From positions 1-64,000 of the forward strand of contig CANGKZ010000028.1 in the NCBI GenBank assembly GCA_947454705.1: a DNA stretch of 64,000 nt, written 5' to 3'. This document shows positions 1 to 8,714 of this stretch, one piece after another. Position numbers and translations under genes: made by a program. Origin of the DNA: Verrucomicrobiota bacterium. GTDB lineage: Bacteria > Verrucomicrobiota > Verrucomicrobiia > Limisphaerales > UBA9464. Under the pieces are notes generated by a model. It was given only the letters and a program-made list of their open reading frames with translations. It had not been told where the DNA came from and did no database searches. Position 1 is the first letter of the stretch. Each line of letters starts with the position of its first letter.

Positions 1-214
1 CGCCAACTGCCCGGCGGGCCGGGCCCCGCTGCGGCCTCGCTTCGCTCGTCCTTCGCTGCGCCCATCCCGCCGGAATCCACCTCCACAATCAGTTCTGCCG
101 ACCTACTACCCCTGTCACCTGAGTGACCAACTCTCCCTGTCACTTGTCTGCTGAAGGGTTAAAAAGTTGAAGGGTTGAAGGGGAATCCGACGCTGCCGCG
201 AGGGGTTTCTCAGT

Positions 215-339
215 CGTTTGGAGTCCCGCCTTCAGCCGGTTCGGGGAAGCGCGTCTTGAGGCACGCAGCCGGTTGATTTCCAACCGTTCGATGGCCCCTC
301 GTCCAACAGCAGAGCCGCGTAAACGCGGTACTCCAAACG
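215..339 (+). repeat. MITE-like repeat, copy A
   Basis: The segment starts with CGTTTGGAGTCCCG (215-228) and ends with CGGTACTCCAAACG (326-339), which are near-perfect inverted copies of each other. The interior carries the words GGTTGATTTCCAAC and GCAGAGCCGCGTAAACGCGG. The same element recurs at 47998-48121 (same orientation) and inverted at 54671-54794 and 61970-62094. No open frame inside is conserved between copies, so it is a non-autonomous repeat or a palindromic intergenic element. Confidence 0.8.
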
Positions 340-449
340 TGCCAGGAACTCCGCCGCCAGAATCCGGCAGCTGCGAGAGAAAACAACCGCCGGCAGGGGC
401 CATTGCGATTCACCCTGCAGGTGAATGAAGCGGAAGCGACTGAAGCGAT

Positions 450-490
450 TCATCTCCCTATCCATCAGCGTTCATCTGCGTCCATTGCGG
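450..490. repeat. ATCTGCG-type dispersed repeat
   Basis: The stretch CATCTCCCTATCCATCAG followed by GCGTTCATCTGCGTCC is a variant of repeats at 48170-48210, 48281-48311, 61866-61908 and 62195-62226. All lie next to copies of the MITE-like repeat, so they probably form one mosaic repeat cluster. Function is unknown. Confidence 0.6.
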
Positions 491-715
491 TTTGGACTGT
501 CGTCTCTAGGTTGGAGGGTTGAAGGGGCGTAAGAGGCGCGTTGGCGCGCGAACGCCGGCCGCATCAACCCAAGGTGGGGGAGCGCTTCGACTCTCTCTAA
601 ATTCGAAATTCCGACAGGATTTCGCTCGCTGACTTTCGCGGCCGGGAAATTTTTTTCGCTGTGCGCTTCCGACGCACAATTCCCGACCGCGCCGCTTCGC
701 GATTGAATCGGAGGC

Positions 716-3181
716 ATGTCCCGACCGCTACTCGGTCCATGCCTTGGAATCGTTGCTGGAATCAGCCTTGGGGCCGCGTGCGATCTCGATCCCGTTCAGG
801 TGGGCGGACTGATTTGCGCTTGGGTCCCGCTCCATTTTCTCGCGGCGCGAAGGTTTTCCTCGGCACTCGTCTGGAGTCCATCGATCGGATGTTTGTTCCT
901 CGGGTGGCTCCTCTGGATGCGTTCGCAGATACCGCTTCGCACCGATGACCTCAGGGCGCACTCGGATACGCTCCCGCGAATCGTTTCCGTGCGGGGAGAG
1001 TTGTTGGAATCCCCGGTGCTGAAGCTTTCCGGATCCGTAGAGGCGCCACGACCGAAGAGCCGCGTCCTGTTGCGCGTCTCGGATTTGCGGTCGCGGGATC
1101 GGTGGGAGCCAGCCTCCGGGGATGTCATCGCGTCGCTGCCAGGGGTGTTCCCGCCGGAGTTTTTTCGCACCCGCACGGTGGAGGCTCGGGGAGTGTTGAA
1201 GGAGCTTCCGGTGGCGCGGGCCCCCGGGCTTTTCGATGCACGATTCTTTTACGGGATCCAGGGCGTGTGGCGGATGCTCGAGACCGACGATCTGCGCGAC
1301 TGGAAGCTCGATCCATCCGGCGCGCCGCCGCCTCAGATCCCGTGGAGTGAACGCTTCCTGGATTGGGCGCAGCACCGTCTCGCGGCCGGAATCCCGGACG
1401 ATGAAGCCGCGCGTCTCCTCGCCGCCATGGCCCTCGGTTGGAAGACTCCACTCACTGGGGAAGTGGACGATGCTTTCATGCAGTCCGGCACTCTGCACGT
1501 GTTCGCCATCAGCGGACTCCACATCGCGCTGGTGGCCGGATTGCTGGTGAAACTATTTCAATTTGTCCGGCTCTCCCGGGAGCAGGCGGGACTGGGAGCG
1601 ATTCCCTGCGTCTGGCTCTACGTCGCCGCGACCGGGTGGCAGGCCTCCGCGATTCGCTCCGGAATCATGACCACGGTGATCGTCCTCGGTTGGACCCTCG
1701 TGCGTCCCTCAGATCTGCTCAACTCGCTCGCCGGAGCGGCTCTGGCGATCCTCCTCTTCGATCCCGGTCAGTTGTTTCAGGCGGGATTTCAATTGTCATT
1801 TGTGGCCGTTGCCGGACTCGCGGTCCTGGCGCCGCCGATTCAAGAGGCCCTCCTTTTGCGCCTGATTCCGCAGGGCGATCCTTTTCTTCCAGTGTCGTTG
1901 CGACCGCGGTGGCACCGCTGGGTGGAGGTGCCAATCCGCGCGTTTGTCCTCGCGCTGGCCACTGGAATCGCCGCCGGTCTGAGCACGCTTCCGCTGGTGT
2001 GGCACTTTTTTCACCTCGTGAGCCCTGTTGGCCTGATTGCAAATCTGGTGGTGGTTCCGCTTTCCAGCCTCGCTCTTTCCGCCGAGTTCGGGTCACTGGT
2101 CTGCAGCCCGGTTTTTCCCTGGCTCGGAGAGGTGTTCAATGCCAGCGCGTGGGTCTGGATGAAGCTCATGATCCTGGCAGGACGTTGGAGTGCGTCCGTT
2201 CCCGGGGGACATCTGTGGGTGGCGTCTCCGGATTGGTACTGGTGGATTCCGTGGTACCTGGGGCTCGTTGGTGCCGCTTTTGGCGCGTTCCGGGTTGCCG
2301 TTGGACGGTGGCTAGGAATCACCGGGCTCACTGTCTGGATTGCATCCGCAGGGTGGCGCTGGTGGGAGGTTCGATCGGAATTGCAGGTGACCGTTTTTGA
2401 TCAAGGCGAGGCGTTGGGGATTTCGGCGGCACGCGGCAGTTCGGTCATGCTCATCGATGCCGGCAGTCGGACGGATGCGCTGCGCACTTTGATTCCCTGG
2501 GCCCATTCGCAGGGCGTCGGCAGACTGCCCTGGATGGTCATGAGTCGAAGTGATCGTCGCCACACCGCGGGGCTTCCGGAAATCCTGCGGGAGCTGGATC
2601 CATCCGTGTGGGTCGCGTTCGACGGATGGCGACGCCCGGTCGAACTTTCCGGTTGGGAGCCACCCGCGGGGACACAGGCGCGAACCGTGTCCGCGGGAGA
2701 TCTGGTAAACGGGTGGCGTGTGGGGAATTCAGGTCGGGGGAATACCCGCATGCTTCCGACGGAATCGAACCTCCCTCTCTTCCTGGAACGAAACGGAATT
2801 CATCTGCTCTGGCTGCCGGGGCTTGGTCCGCGGGGGCAGGAGACTCTCGCCTCGGAATCAAGGGCTCCGGTGGACCTTCTCATCGCCACCGTTCCATCGC
2901 GCGGAGAAGTGCTTTCCGACACCCTTCTGGAACGCCTGCGGCCGCGCGTTCTCGTTTTTGCTTCCGAAAGTCGTCCCTCGCCCCGGCGCGTTTCAGCAAA
3001 CGAGGTTCAACGGTTTCGAAAACGCGGAGTCATCGTCTGGCGTACTGATCGAGTGGGGGCTGTAACGATTCGATTGAAAACGGATCGGTTGGAGCTGCAT
3101 TCGATGTCGGGATTCGATCTGTCCCTTCCGCGGTCGGATCCGAGTGCCGACATGAGTGACCTACGCGCCAGAGTCCCCTGA
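716..3181 (+). CDS. comEC: ComEC/Rec2-family competence membrane protein
   Basis: Predicted inner-membrane DNA-uptake channel of natural transformation. The N-terminus has several hydrophobic segments, followed by an OB-like soluble part (DUF4131 region, about residues 80-200). The competence domain contains the family signature SGTLHVFAISGLHIALVAG (around residue 260) and many transmembrane helices up to about residue 540. At 821 residues it is in the usual range for full-length ComEC. The C-terminal part (about 555-800) aligns in position with the metallo-beta-lactamase domain, with traces such as VFDQGEALGI and SSVMLIDAG, but the expected HxHxDH zinc motif is replaced by SRSDRRHTAG (from S610), so nuclease activity is doubtful. 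It stands alone; the next gene is convergent and its stop lies 2 bp away. Start ATG at 716 begins directly before the first hydrophobic segment. Confidence 0.85.
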   Translation: MSRPLLGPCLGIVAGISLGAACDLDPVQVGGLICAWVPLHFLAARRFSSALVWSPSIGCLFLGWLLWMRSQIPLRTDDLRAHSDTLPRIVSVRGELLESPVLKLSGSVEAPRPKSRVLLRVSDLRSRDRWEPASGDVIASLPGVFPPEFFRTRTVEARGVLKELPVARAPGLFDARFFYGIQGVWRMLETDDLRDWKLDPSGAPPPQIPWSERFLDWAQHRLAAGIPDDEAARLLAAMALGWKTPLTGEVDDAFMQSGTLHVFAISGLHIALVAGLLVKLFQFVRLSREQAGLGAIPCVWLYVAATGWQASAIRSGIMTTVIVLGWTLVRPSDLLNSLAGAALAILLFDPGQLFQAGFQLSFVAVAGLAVLAPPIQEALLLRLIPQGDPFLPVSLRPRWHRWVEVPIRAFVLALATGIAAGLSTLPLVWHFFHLVSPVGLIANLVVVPLSSLALSAEFGSLVCSPVFPWLGEVFNASAWVWMKLMILAGRWSASVPGGHLWVASPDWYWWIPWYLGLVGAAFGAFRVAVGRWLGITGLTVWIASAGWRWWEVRSELQVTVFDQGEALGISAARGSSVMLIDAGSRTDALRTLIPWAHSQGVGRLPWMVMSRSDRRHTAGLPEILRELDPSVWVAFDGWRRPVELSGWEPPAGTQARTVSAGDLVNGWRVGNSGRGNTRMLPTESNLPLFLERNGIHLLWLPGLGPRGQETLASESRAPVDLLIATVPSRGEVLSDTLLERLRPRVLVFASESRPSPRRVSANEVQRFRKRGVIVWRTDRVGAVTIRLKTDRLELHSMSGFDLSLPRSDPSADMSDLRARVP

Positions 3182-3182
3182 A

Positions 3183-4760
3183 TCAAGGTCCGAGACGCGG
3201 CCGGAGAGCCCGATTGGTGTTCGAGAGGAAGGAGTTCGTTCTCGAGTACAAATTGGTTCGTCCAGGGGTGCGGTTGGGACGGCTGAGTCGGAGCGGGGAA
3301 ACCACCTGGGTAACCGCATCTTCCGGCTGCACCATGCTGCTCTCGCGTCCGAGCCAGAACAGCAGGAGATAATCGACGCCTGGGTGCACGATTGGCGCGT
3401 CCTCGCCGCCGCGAATCAGGTAGGACGATTGAGCCCATTGGAATGGAGCCACCGGCCGCAGGTCGTAGGGCAGGGCATACCGCGACCAGACTTCCCCGTT
3501 GACCTTGATGGTGGGGCGATTGGTTGAGGCGGATCCCTCCTGTCGTGAAACCCACCGGGGAGGATCCGGAAATTGGGCAACCGCTCCCTGAACCACCGCC
3601 AGCGCGGTGGGTTCGTTCGGGGGACGGTCAAAGCAGCTCACAAACGAGATGGCCAGCAGCGGATTGAGGTGCGAACTGCTTTCACGCCACATTTGGGAGA
3701 GCCGGTCCTGGTACTGGATCTTTCGGGTGACGTTGGTGTCGAAATGCCAGAGGGAAAACAGATTCAGCATGTTGAACACCCCGGCGCGGTTTTCGCCGTA
3801 ACGAACCACCCCTGGCGCCGGCTGGGCCAGCAGGTCTGGAATCTTTGATTCGAAGAGCCTGCCGTACAAATCCGGTCGGATCGTCGCACCGCTCCGAAGA
3901 AGCGCCGCCGTCAGAGACGGAGTGAGAAAGGTGACATGTCCCTGTCCGTCGTTGAGCTGCCAGCCATCGTCGGAGATCCGTTTTAGAATTCGACACACGA
4001 TGTTGGAGGCGCGGTTTCGAATCGAGGCATCCCGGACCTGCTGCCAGGTGGATGCCAGACCCAGGTTGATCGCAGCGTACGCTTCACGCGAGGGCTCCCC
4101 CAGCCAGACAACCGGAGTCGCGCCGTTGGTTCCCCGATAGGCCAGTTGACCGAACCCCGGTCGTTTCGGATCCGGTCCGCCGAAGCGTTCGTAGGTCGGC
4201 TTGTAGGCTGGATCGTCCACCCTTCCCACAAAACGCGCCAGATAACCATCACGCCCGCTCGCGCGAATGAGGCTTTCCACTCCCGTTAGAAGCTGCCGAA
4301 TCGCGGGAAGACTTGGGTTGCCGTGGACCGAGTCCCGGTCATCCCGGGTGGTGGAGAAGCGAATGGCATGGGTCTCCAACAGCAGACCTGTCACCAGCGC
4401 GCTGTCGGCAAGGTTCTCGTACCGGTCCACCTGCGTCCGGGTACGGTCGGTGTAGCGAACACTCACCACCAGTCCATCGACCAGATGATGATCACGAATT
4501 CCGTCCAAATACCCCTCCGCCCGGCGGCGAGCCGATGCCAGCTCGTTCGTGCTGAGTTCAATCCAGCGAGTGGTGAACTTGTCCCGGCTGATGCCATCCA
4601 GCGTCCGCAACTGCAGATCGTTCAGTCCCGCCAGCGCCGGCACGAGCCAGAGACCCGGGAGGCTCCAGATCAGGAACAGGTGCCTGAGCAGGGAGAAATT
4701 TCCCAAAATCGATACACCCCGTTTGCAGGGGTTCCATCGTGCTCGGGATCGGACGCTCAT
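3183..4760 (-). CDS. unknown secreted or membrane-anchored protein
   Basis: I do not recognise this family. Starting at the ATG at 4760 gives 525 residues; a start at 4868 would add 36 residues and overlap trmB, so I prefer 4760, which lies 16 bp after the trmB stop. Near the N-terminus is one hydrophobic stretch (FLIWSLPGLWLVPALAG, about residues 30-47) that could be a signal peptide or anchor after a basic leader. The rest is soluble, rich in W, R and L, with evenly spaced helical-looking segments (for example ALVTGLLLETHAIRF and SLTAALLRSGATI). This is compatible with an alpha/alpha-barrel or lyase-like fold, but no catalytic motif is certain. It is the last gene of a minus-strand run helicase-trmB-this gene, and is probably cotranscribed with trmB. 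Confidence 0.6.
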   Translation of the reverse strand: MSVRSRARWNPCKRGVSILGNFSLLRHLFLIWSLPGLWLVPALAGLNDLQLRTLDGISRDKFTTRWIELSTNELASARRRAEGYLDGIRDHHLVDGLVVSVRYTDRTRTQVDRYENLADSALVTGLLLETHAIRFSTTRDDRDSVHGNPSLPAIRQLLTGVESLIRASGRDGYLARFVGRVDDPAYKPTYERFGGPDPKRPGFGQLAYRGTNGATPVVWLGEPSREAYAAINLGLASTWQQVRDASIRNRASNIVCRILKRISDDGWQLNDGQGHVTFLTPSLTAALLRSGATIRPDLYGRLFESKIPDLLAQPAPGVVRYGENRAGVFNMLNLFSLWHFDTNVTRKIQYQDRLSQMWRESSSHLNPLLAISFVSCFDRPPNEPTALAVVQGAVAQFPDPPRWVSRQEGSASTNRPTIKVNGEVWSRYALPYDLRPVAPFQWAQSSYLIRGGEDAPIVHPGVDYLLLFWLGRESSMVQPEDAVTQVVSPLRLSRPNRTPGRTNLYSRTNSFLSNTNRALRPRLGP

Positions 4761-4776
4761 GGGGAGAGCCTGTCGC

Positions 4777-5481
4777 TCAGGCGGGATTCGTGCAAGGGGT
4801 GGCGGTTTGAACCTTGCGATAGGTGGCCACCTGGGAGGGGATGCCCCTTGCGTTGAAATCGCGTTCAAAATCCGTGCGGATGGCCAGCAGGGACGCCGGA
4901 GCCTCGACGGCTTCGAATCCCTGGGCTCGGGACATCACGCGTTTCATCTGGTCGAAGTAATCGGTGTGATCGGTTCGAAGATACAGGACCCCCTCCGCTG
5001 CCAGGGCTCGATGGACCAGGGGGGCGAATGCATCCTGAATCAGTCGATGCTTCCAGTGCCGGCGTTTGGGCCAGGGGTCGGGAAAATAGACATGAACGGC
5101 GCTGAGCGACGCGGGAGCGATCATCCGTTCCATCAGGTAGCCGGCTTCGATTCGCATTCCGCGCAGATTGGTGATGCCGGCGATCCGTGCCTTTCGATCG
5201 ATCTTTCGAAGACGGCCGTACAGGCGTTCCACCGCGAAGAAGTTTCGATCGGGATTCTGACTGGCGTACTGGAGGATGAAGGACCCGTCCCCGGCCCCAA
5301 TTTCCAATTCCACCGGCCGATCGTTTCCAAACATCGAAGAAAAGCTCAAATGCTGGAGAATCTCGGGCCGAACCAGCCAGCGCGGTTGGTCGGGTGCGGT
5401 ACGCCGCGCCGACCCTGGATGGGATGAAGCTGGCCGGCCCTCGGACTGGATCGCCGAGGAAGGGGAGGGGGACTCACTCAT
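4777..5481 (-). CDS. trmB: tRNA (guanine-N7-)-methyltransferase
   Basis: Transfers a methyl group from SAM to N7 of G46 in the variable loop of tRNAs. The SAM-binding motif is ELEIGAGDGSFILQYA, followed by FFAVER; the family hallmark VHVYFPDPWPKRRHWKHR and the later LRTDHTDYFDQM are present. The ATG at 5481 gives 234 residues; an in-frame start at 5520 (247 residues) directly follows the helicase stop and cannot be excluded. The N-terminal 25 residues are Ser/Pro-rich and probably not part of the fold. It lies between the helicase gene and an unknown secreted protein on the same strand. Confidence 0.92.
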   Translation of the reverse strand: MSESPSPSSAIQSEGRPASSHPGSARRTAPDQPRWLVRPEILQHLSFSSMFGNDRPVELEIGAGDGSFILQYASQNPDRNFFAVERLYGRLRKIDRKARIAGITNLRGMRIEAGYLMERMIAPASLSAVHVYFPDPWPKRRHWKHRLIQDAFAPLVHRALAAEGVLYLRTDHTDYFDQMKRVMSRAQGFEAVEAPASLLAIRTDFERDFNARGIPSQVATYRKVQTATPCTNPA

Positions 5482-5520
5482 GTCGTTCAAAGCAAGGAAA
5501 GCGCATCTGCCTCGGGGCAT

Positions 5521-7566
5521 TCAATCCAATGCCGCCCGCATCGCTGCAAACCAATCGCCTCCCGATTCGCTCGCCACGGGCTTGCTTGAGGCGGCATCCG
5601 CATCCTCGACGCAATCTGGAGGCAACTCCTTGAGGAACGGCGAGGGATGGCAGGGCAGGAGCTGGCCGTATTTCTTTCGGGCGGCGCAGTGGGAAAGTCG
5701 AAGGGTCTCCTGCGCGCGGGTGATTCCCACGTAAAACAGACGGCGCTCTTCATCCATGGTCCCCTCCACCTTAGATCGGGAGTGGGGAAGGAGACCATCT
5801 TCCAGTCCCACGATTTGGACGTGCGGAAACTCGAGTCCTTTGGCGGCGTGGAGCGTGATCAGGGTCACCCCGTCGGTTTTCTCATCCTCCTCCCCGCGAT
5901 CGTTGTCGAGGGTCACCTTTTCCAGATATTCCGTGAGACGGTCCAGCGGGGTGCCTCCGCGGGCGTCCTCCAGTTCGGCATCCAGATTCGAAATGATTTC
6001 CCGCAGGTTTCGAATGCGGTTCTCGGCCGCCTCGGCGTTTTTTTCCTGACGGGTCAACTCGGCCACGTAGCCGGTCGCCTCCAGCCACGCCTCGGCCCAG
6101 GAGCCAAGTTTCAAGGTCTCGTTCGATTCCAGCGGCTGCCGCGTTTCCTCGATGAATCGCAGAAAGGTTCGGATGGCCTCCCCGGTGCGGGCCTGAAAGC
6201 CTGACTGCACGTCTGTGTGGCGCATGACCGCGAACACGCTGCAGTTGCGCTCCTGGCTCGCACCCAGAATTCGCTCCATGGTGACGTCGCTCAATCCGCG
6301 GGCCGGCGTGTTGGCGATCCGGAGCAGGCTGACGTCGTCGTGAGGGTTGATGAACACCCGCATGTACGCGAAGAAATCGCGGATTTCACGCCGATCAAAG
6401 AAGCTCTGTCCGCCAATGAGGCGGTATCGGACCTTGGCTTTGCGCAGGGCGGTTTCGATCGGACGCGCCTGAAGGTTGGTTCGAAACAGGATGGCCTGCT
6501 GCGTCCAGGGAATGCGCCGGGCAATCCGGTCGTATTCCAGATTCTCCACCACCACCCGGGCTTCCTCTTCATCGTTGGTGAAGCACTGGAGCTGGATTTT
6601 CGCCCCGTCCCCCTTCGACGACCAGAGCTGCTTGCCGCGACGGCGCGTGTTGTTGGCGATGACCTTGTTGGCCGCCCGCAGGATGATGTTGGTGGAGCGA
6701 TAATTCTGCTCCAGTTTCACCACCTTGACCTCCGGGAAATGCTTTTCGAGGTCCAGAAGGTTGGCGATTTCCGCACCGCGCCAACCGTAGATCGATTGAT
6801 CGTCGTCACCCACCACACAGAGGTTTCGCGACACCTGGGTGAGGCGGTTTACCAGCTCGAACTGCGCGGCGTTGGTATCCTGATACTCGTCCACCATGAC
6901 GTATCGATACCGCGCCCGGCACGCCTCCAATGCGTCTTCATGTTCCCGAAACAGCCGGAGCGTCAGCAGGATCAAATCATCGAAATCGACCGCATTACAG
7001 GCTCGTAAGGCCGATTCGTATCGAATGGAAACATGTTCCGCGAGGGCCCTGACATTTGGGTCCTGGAAAGCCGCCGCCCGCGATCCGCCGTTCCGGAACT
7101 GGCTTAGCAGGGAAAGCACCGCGGCGGGATCCGAGTTCGGCCCCTTTCCGGAAATCGCGGAAAGAATCTTTCGCACTGCTCCCAGCTGGTCGGACTCGTC
7201 GAAGATGACGAAGTTCTTCTTGTACCCCAGTTTCTCGATGTGCATGCGCAGGATGCGAACGCAGAGCGAGTGAAAGGTGCAGATGGTGGGGCGATCCGAG
7301 CCCTTCTCGATCTTTTCTCCGGAGTCCTGACGGGATTTTGGCTTCGGAAGAAGTTCCCGGACACGGCTTTGCATCTCCTTCGCCGCCTTGTTGGTGAAGG
7401 TCACCGCCAGAATGTTTCCCGGCGGAATCCCTTTCTGGACCATGGAGGCGATCCGGTGGGTGATGACCCGGGTTTTGCCAGTTCCGGCGCCCGCAAGGAT
7501 CAAAACAGGCCCGGAATGCGTGACAACAGCGGTTCTCTGCTCAGGGTTGAGGCCGGTCGGATTCAC
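5521..7566 (-). CDS. UvrD/Rep/PcrA-family 3'-5' DNA helicase
   Basis: Superfamily I ATP-dependent DNA helicase for repair or replication restart. All family motifs are visible in order: Q-motif and Walker A (LNPEQRTAV, then AGAGTGKT), Ia (VTFTNKAAKEM), Walker B (VMVDEYQDTN), III (VGDDDQSIYGWRGA), IV (KLEQNYRSTN), V (VTLITLHAAKGLEF), VI (FYVGITRAQ). At 681 residues it is close to Rep size, shorter than many PcrA/UvrD proteins, with a short C-terminal tail. The start is GTG at 7566, preceded by an AAGAAGA stretch that can serve as ribosome site. It is the first gene of the run with trmB. Confidence 0.95.
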   Translation of the reverse strand: MNPTGLNPEQRTAVVTHSGPVLILAGAGTGKTRVITHRIASMVQKGIPPGNILAVTFTNKAAKEMQSRVRELLPKPKSRQDSGEKIEKGSDRPTICTFHSLCVRILRMHIEKLGYKKNFVIFDESDQLGAVRKILSAISGKGPNSDPAAVLSLLSQFRNGGSRAAAFQDPNVRALAEHVSIRYESALRACNAVDFDDLILLTLRLFREHEDALEACRARYRYVMVDEYQDTNAAQFELVNRLTQVSRNLCVVGDDDQSIYGWRGAEIANLLDLEKHFPEVKVVKLEQNYRSTNIILRAANKVIANNTRRRGKQLWSSKGDGAKIQLQCFTNDEEEARVVVENLEYDRIARRIPWTQQAILFRTNLQARPIETALRKAKVRYRLIGGQSFFDRREIRDFFAYMRVFINPHDDVSLLRIANTPARGLSDVTMERILGASQERNCSVFAVMRHTDVQSGFQARTGEAIRTFLRFIEETRQPLESNETLKLGSWAEAWLEATGYVAELTRQEKNAEAAENRIRNLREIISNLDAELEDARGGTPLDRLTEYLEKVTLDNDRGEEDEKTDGVTLITLHAAKGLEFPHVQIVGLEDGLLPHSRSKVEGTMDEERRLFYVGITRAQETLRLSHCAARKKYGQLLPCHPSPFLKELPPDCVEDADAASSKPVASESGGDWFAAMRAALD

Positions 7567-7917
7567 AGATTCTTCTTGCGTCGAGCCCGGAAGAATCCGC
7601 TAAAGTCCGACCGCAGCAAGCCTTGTATGGAAAAAACCTACAAAGCCCCCCCGACGGTCCTGAGTTTCCCGGTTAAAATAATCTCCGGTCAAGTCCAGAG
7701 GTGGTTTTATTTTGGGAAAAATTGTACCAGATTTGGTGCAGTTAATTCACTGGGTGGCCCCAGGGTCGAAGCGAAGTTTTCGGTAGCAGTATCGGATGGC
7801 GCGGATGATTAGCGAATAGGGTGAATCCCTATCGCGGTTAGGGTTGGTGGGAGTGCGTGTCTGATGTATCAAATTTGAAACGGAAGCGGGCGCTAAGATT
7901 TTATCGGAAAATTCCAT
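7567..7917. promoter_or_regulatory. divergent intergenic region with inverted repeats
   Basis: This 351-bp gap separates the helicase gene (leftward) from the first PEP-CTERM gene (rightward). It contains TGTACCA-N4-TGGTGCA (7723-7740), a triple arrangement TAGGG (7817-7821), CCCTA-N7-TAGGG (7827-7843), then TGTATCAAATTTGA (7865-7878), whose last ten bases are a perfect palindrome. Similar words precede other PEP-CTERM genes in the window. I see no clear -35/-10 pair and no -24/-12 (sigma-54) box. Confidence 0.5.
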
Positions 7918-8571
7918 ATGAACTTGAAATCGATTTTTGTCACGGCGGCAGCAGCGGCTGCTCTCTCTGTCCCGGCGATGGCGCAGATTTACACCGTTGG
8001 CAGTGCCGGTGCTAATGCCAATTCCCCGGCGGGTACTTACGGTATCACGTTTGTGGTCAATGCCGGGGCGGACCTCTCGCTCACGAGTGTCGGTCTGTTC
8101 GACTACGGTACCTATGGTGTCGGAATTGGTACGATCAACCTCTGGAAGGATGGAGATGTGACTCCGACCTTCTCGACCACCATCGACCTCGAAACCCAGG
8201 GCTCCAACGCTTTTGATTACATCATGAAGAGCATCACCCCTGTCGCTCTTCAGGCAGGATTTGAATACGCCTTGGTCTGGCAGAACAACACCGGTTCCAC
8301 CACCCAGCCGTACGCCAACGGCGGTGTGACTCAGGATTCGACCGGGGCTTACAGCAAAATCACTCCGACCCACATCTTTAATCTGACGGGCACTCCGTTC
8401 GATACGAACCCGTTGAACACAATCGCGTCGCTCTCGACCTACAGTGTTCCCTACGCCAGCGTGAACATGATCTTGACCGACAATTCGGCGGTTCCTGAAC
8501 CTTCCGAATACGCTGCGGTTGCCGGTCTCGGATTGGTGGCCTTCGCTGCCTTCCGCAAGTTTCGCCGCTAA
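7918..8571 (+). CDS. PEP-CTERM sorting-domain protein (paralogue 1)
   Basis: Small secreted protein of 217 residues. Residues 1-22 form a Sec signal peptide ending AMA-Q. The body is a beta-rich domain with the pattern GTYGITFVVNAG, SVGLFDYGTYG and INLWKDGD. The C-terminus has the exosortase sorting signal: VPEPSEYAAV, a hydrophobic segment and the basic tail FRKFRR. In PEP-CTERM systems such proteins are cut by an exosortase and delivered to the envelope or to exopolysaccharide. No exosortase is in this window. The next gene (8715) encodes a clear paralogue. A strong terminator follows at 8591-8622. Confidence 0.88.
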   Translation: MNLKSIFVTAAAAAALSVPAMAQIYTVGSAGANANSPAGTYGITFVVNAGADLSLTSVGLFDYGTYGVGIGTINLWKDGDVTPTFSTTIDLETQGSNAFDYIMKSITPVALQAGFEYALVWQNNTGSTTQPYANGGVTQDSTGAYSKITPTHIFNLTGTPFDTNPLNTIASLSTYSVPYASVNMILTDNSAVPEPSEYAAVAGLGLVAFAAFRKFRR

Positions 8572-8590
8572 TTTTTAGCCGCCCTCTTCA

Positions 8591-8622
8591 AGGCGCGTCC
8601 CTCACGGGGCGCGCCTTTTTTG
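8591..8622 (+). terminator. rho-independent terminator
   Basis: Stem AGGCGCG / CGCGCCT with a 12-nt loop, followed by TTTTTT, 20 bp after the stop of the first PEP-CTERM gene. It separates the two paralogues into independent transcripts. Confidence 0.85.
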
Positions 8623-8636
8623 CGTTTTCAGCCGAA

Positions 8637-8674
8637 TTTGGCATCCCCCTGTGCGCGTAGTGCACTTTGCCAAA
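8637..8674 (+). promoter_or_regulatory. inverted repeat TTTGGCA/TGCCAAA
   Basis: Perfect 7-bp arms TTTGGCA (8637-8643) and TGCCAAA (8668-8674) enclose CCCCT-N7-TAGTG (8646-8662), a weak version of the CCCTA-N7-TAGGG arrangement seen before the other PEP-CTERM genes. It lies 41 bp upstream of the start at 8715. Operator function is inferred. Confidence 0.45.
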
Positions 8675-8714
8675 ATGTTGGAAAGTTTGATAGGAGTCCT
8701 GGCGAGACTCCAAT

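Larger units (their letters stand above)
1..715. other. non-coding region with dispersed repeats
   Basis: No credible coding region is visible here; the short open frames are low-complexity readings of repeats. The stretch holds runs of GAAGGGTTGAAGGGG type (about 152-185), one copy of a ~125-bp inverted-end repeat (215-339), and a copy of a GCGTTCATCTGCGTCC-type repeat (about 450-490). The first 120 bases are GC-rich and I recognise nothing in them. The comEC-like gene starts at 716. Confidence 0.6.
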
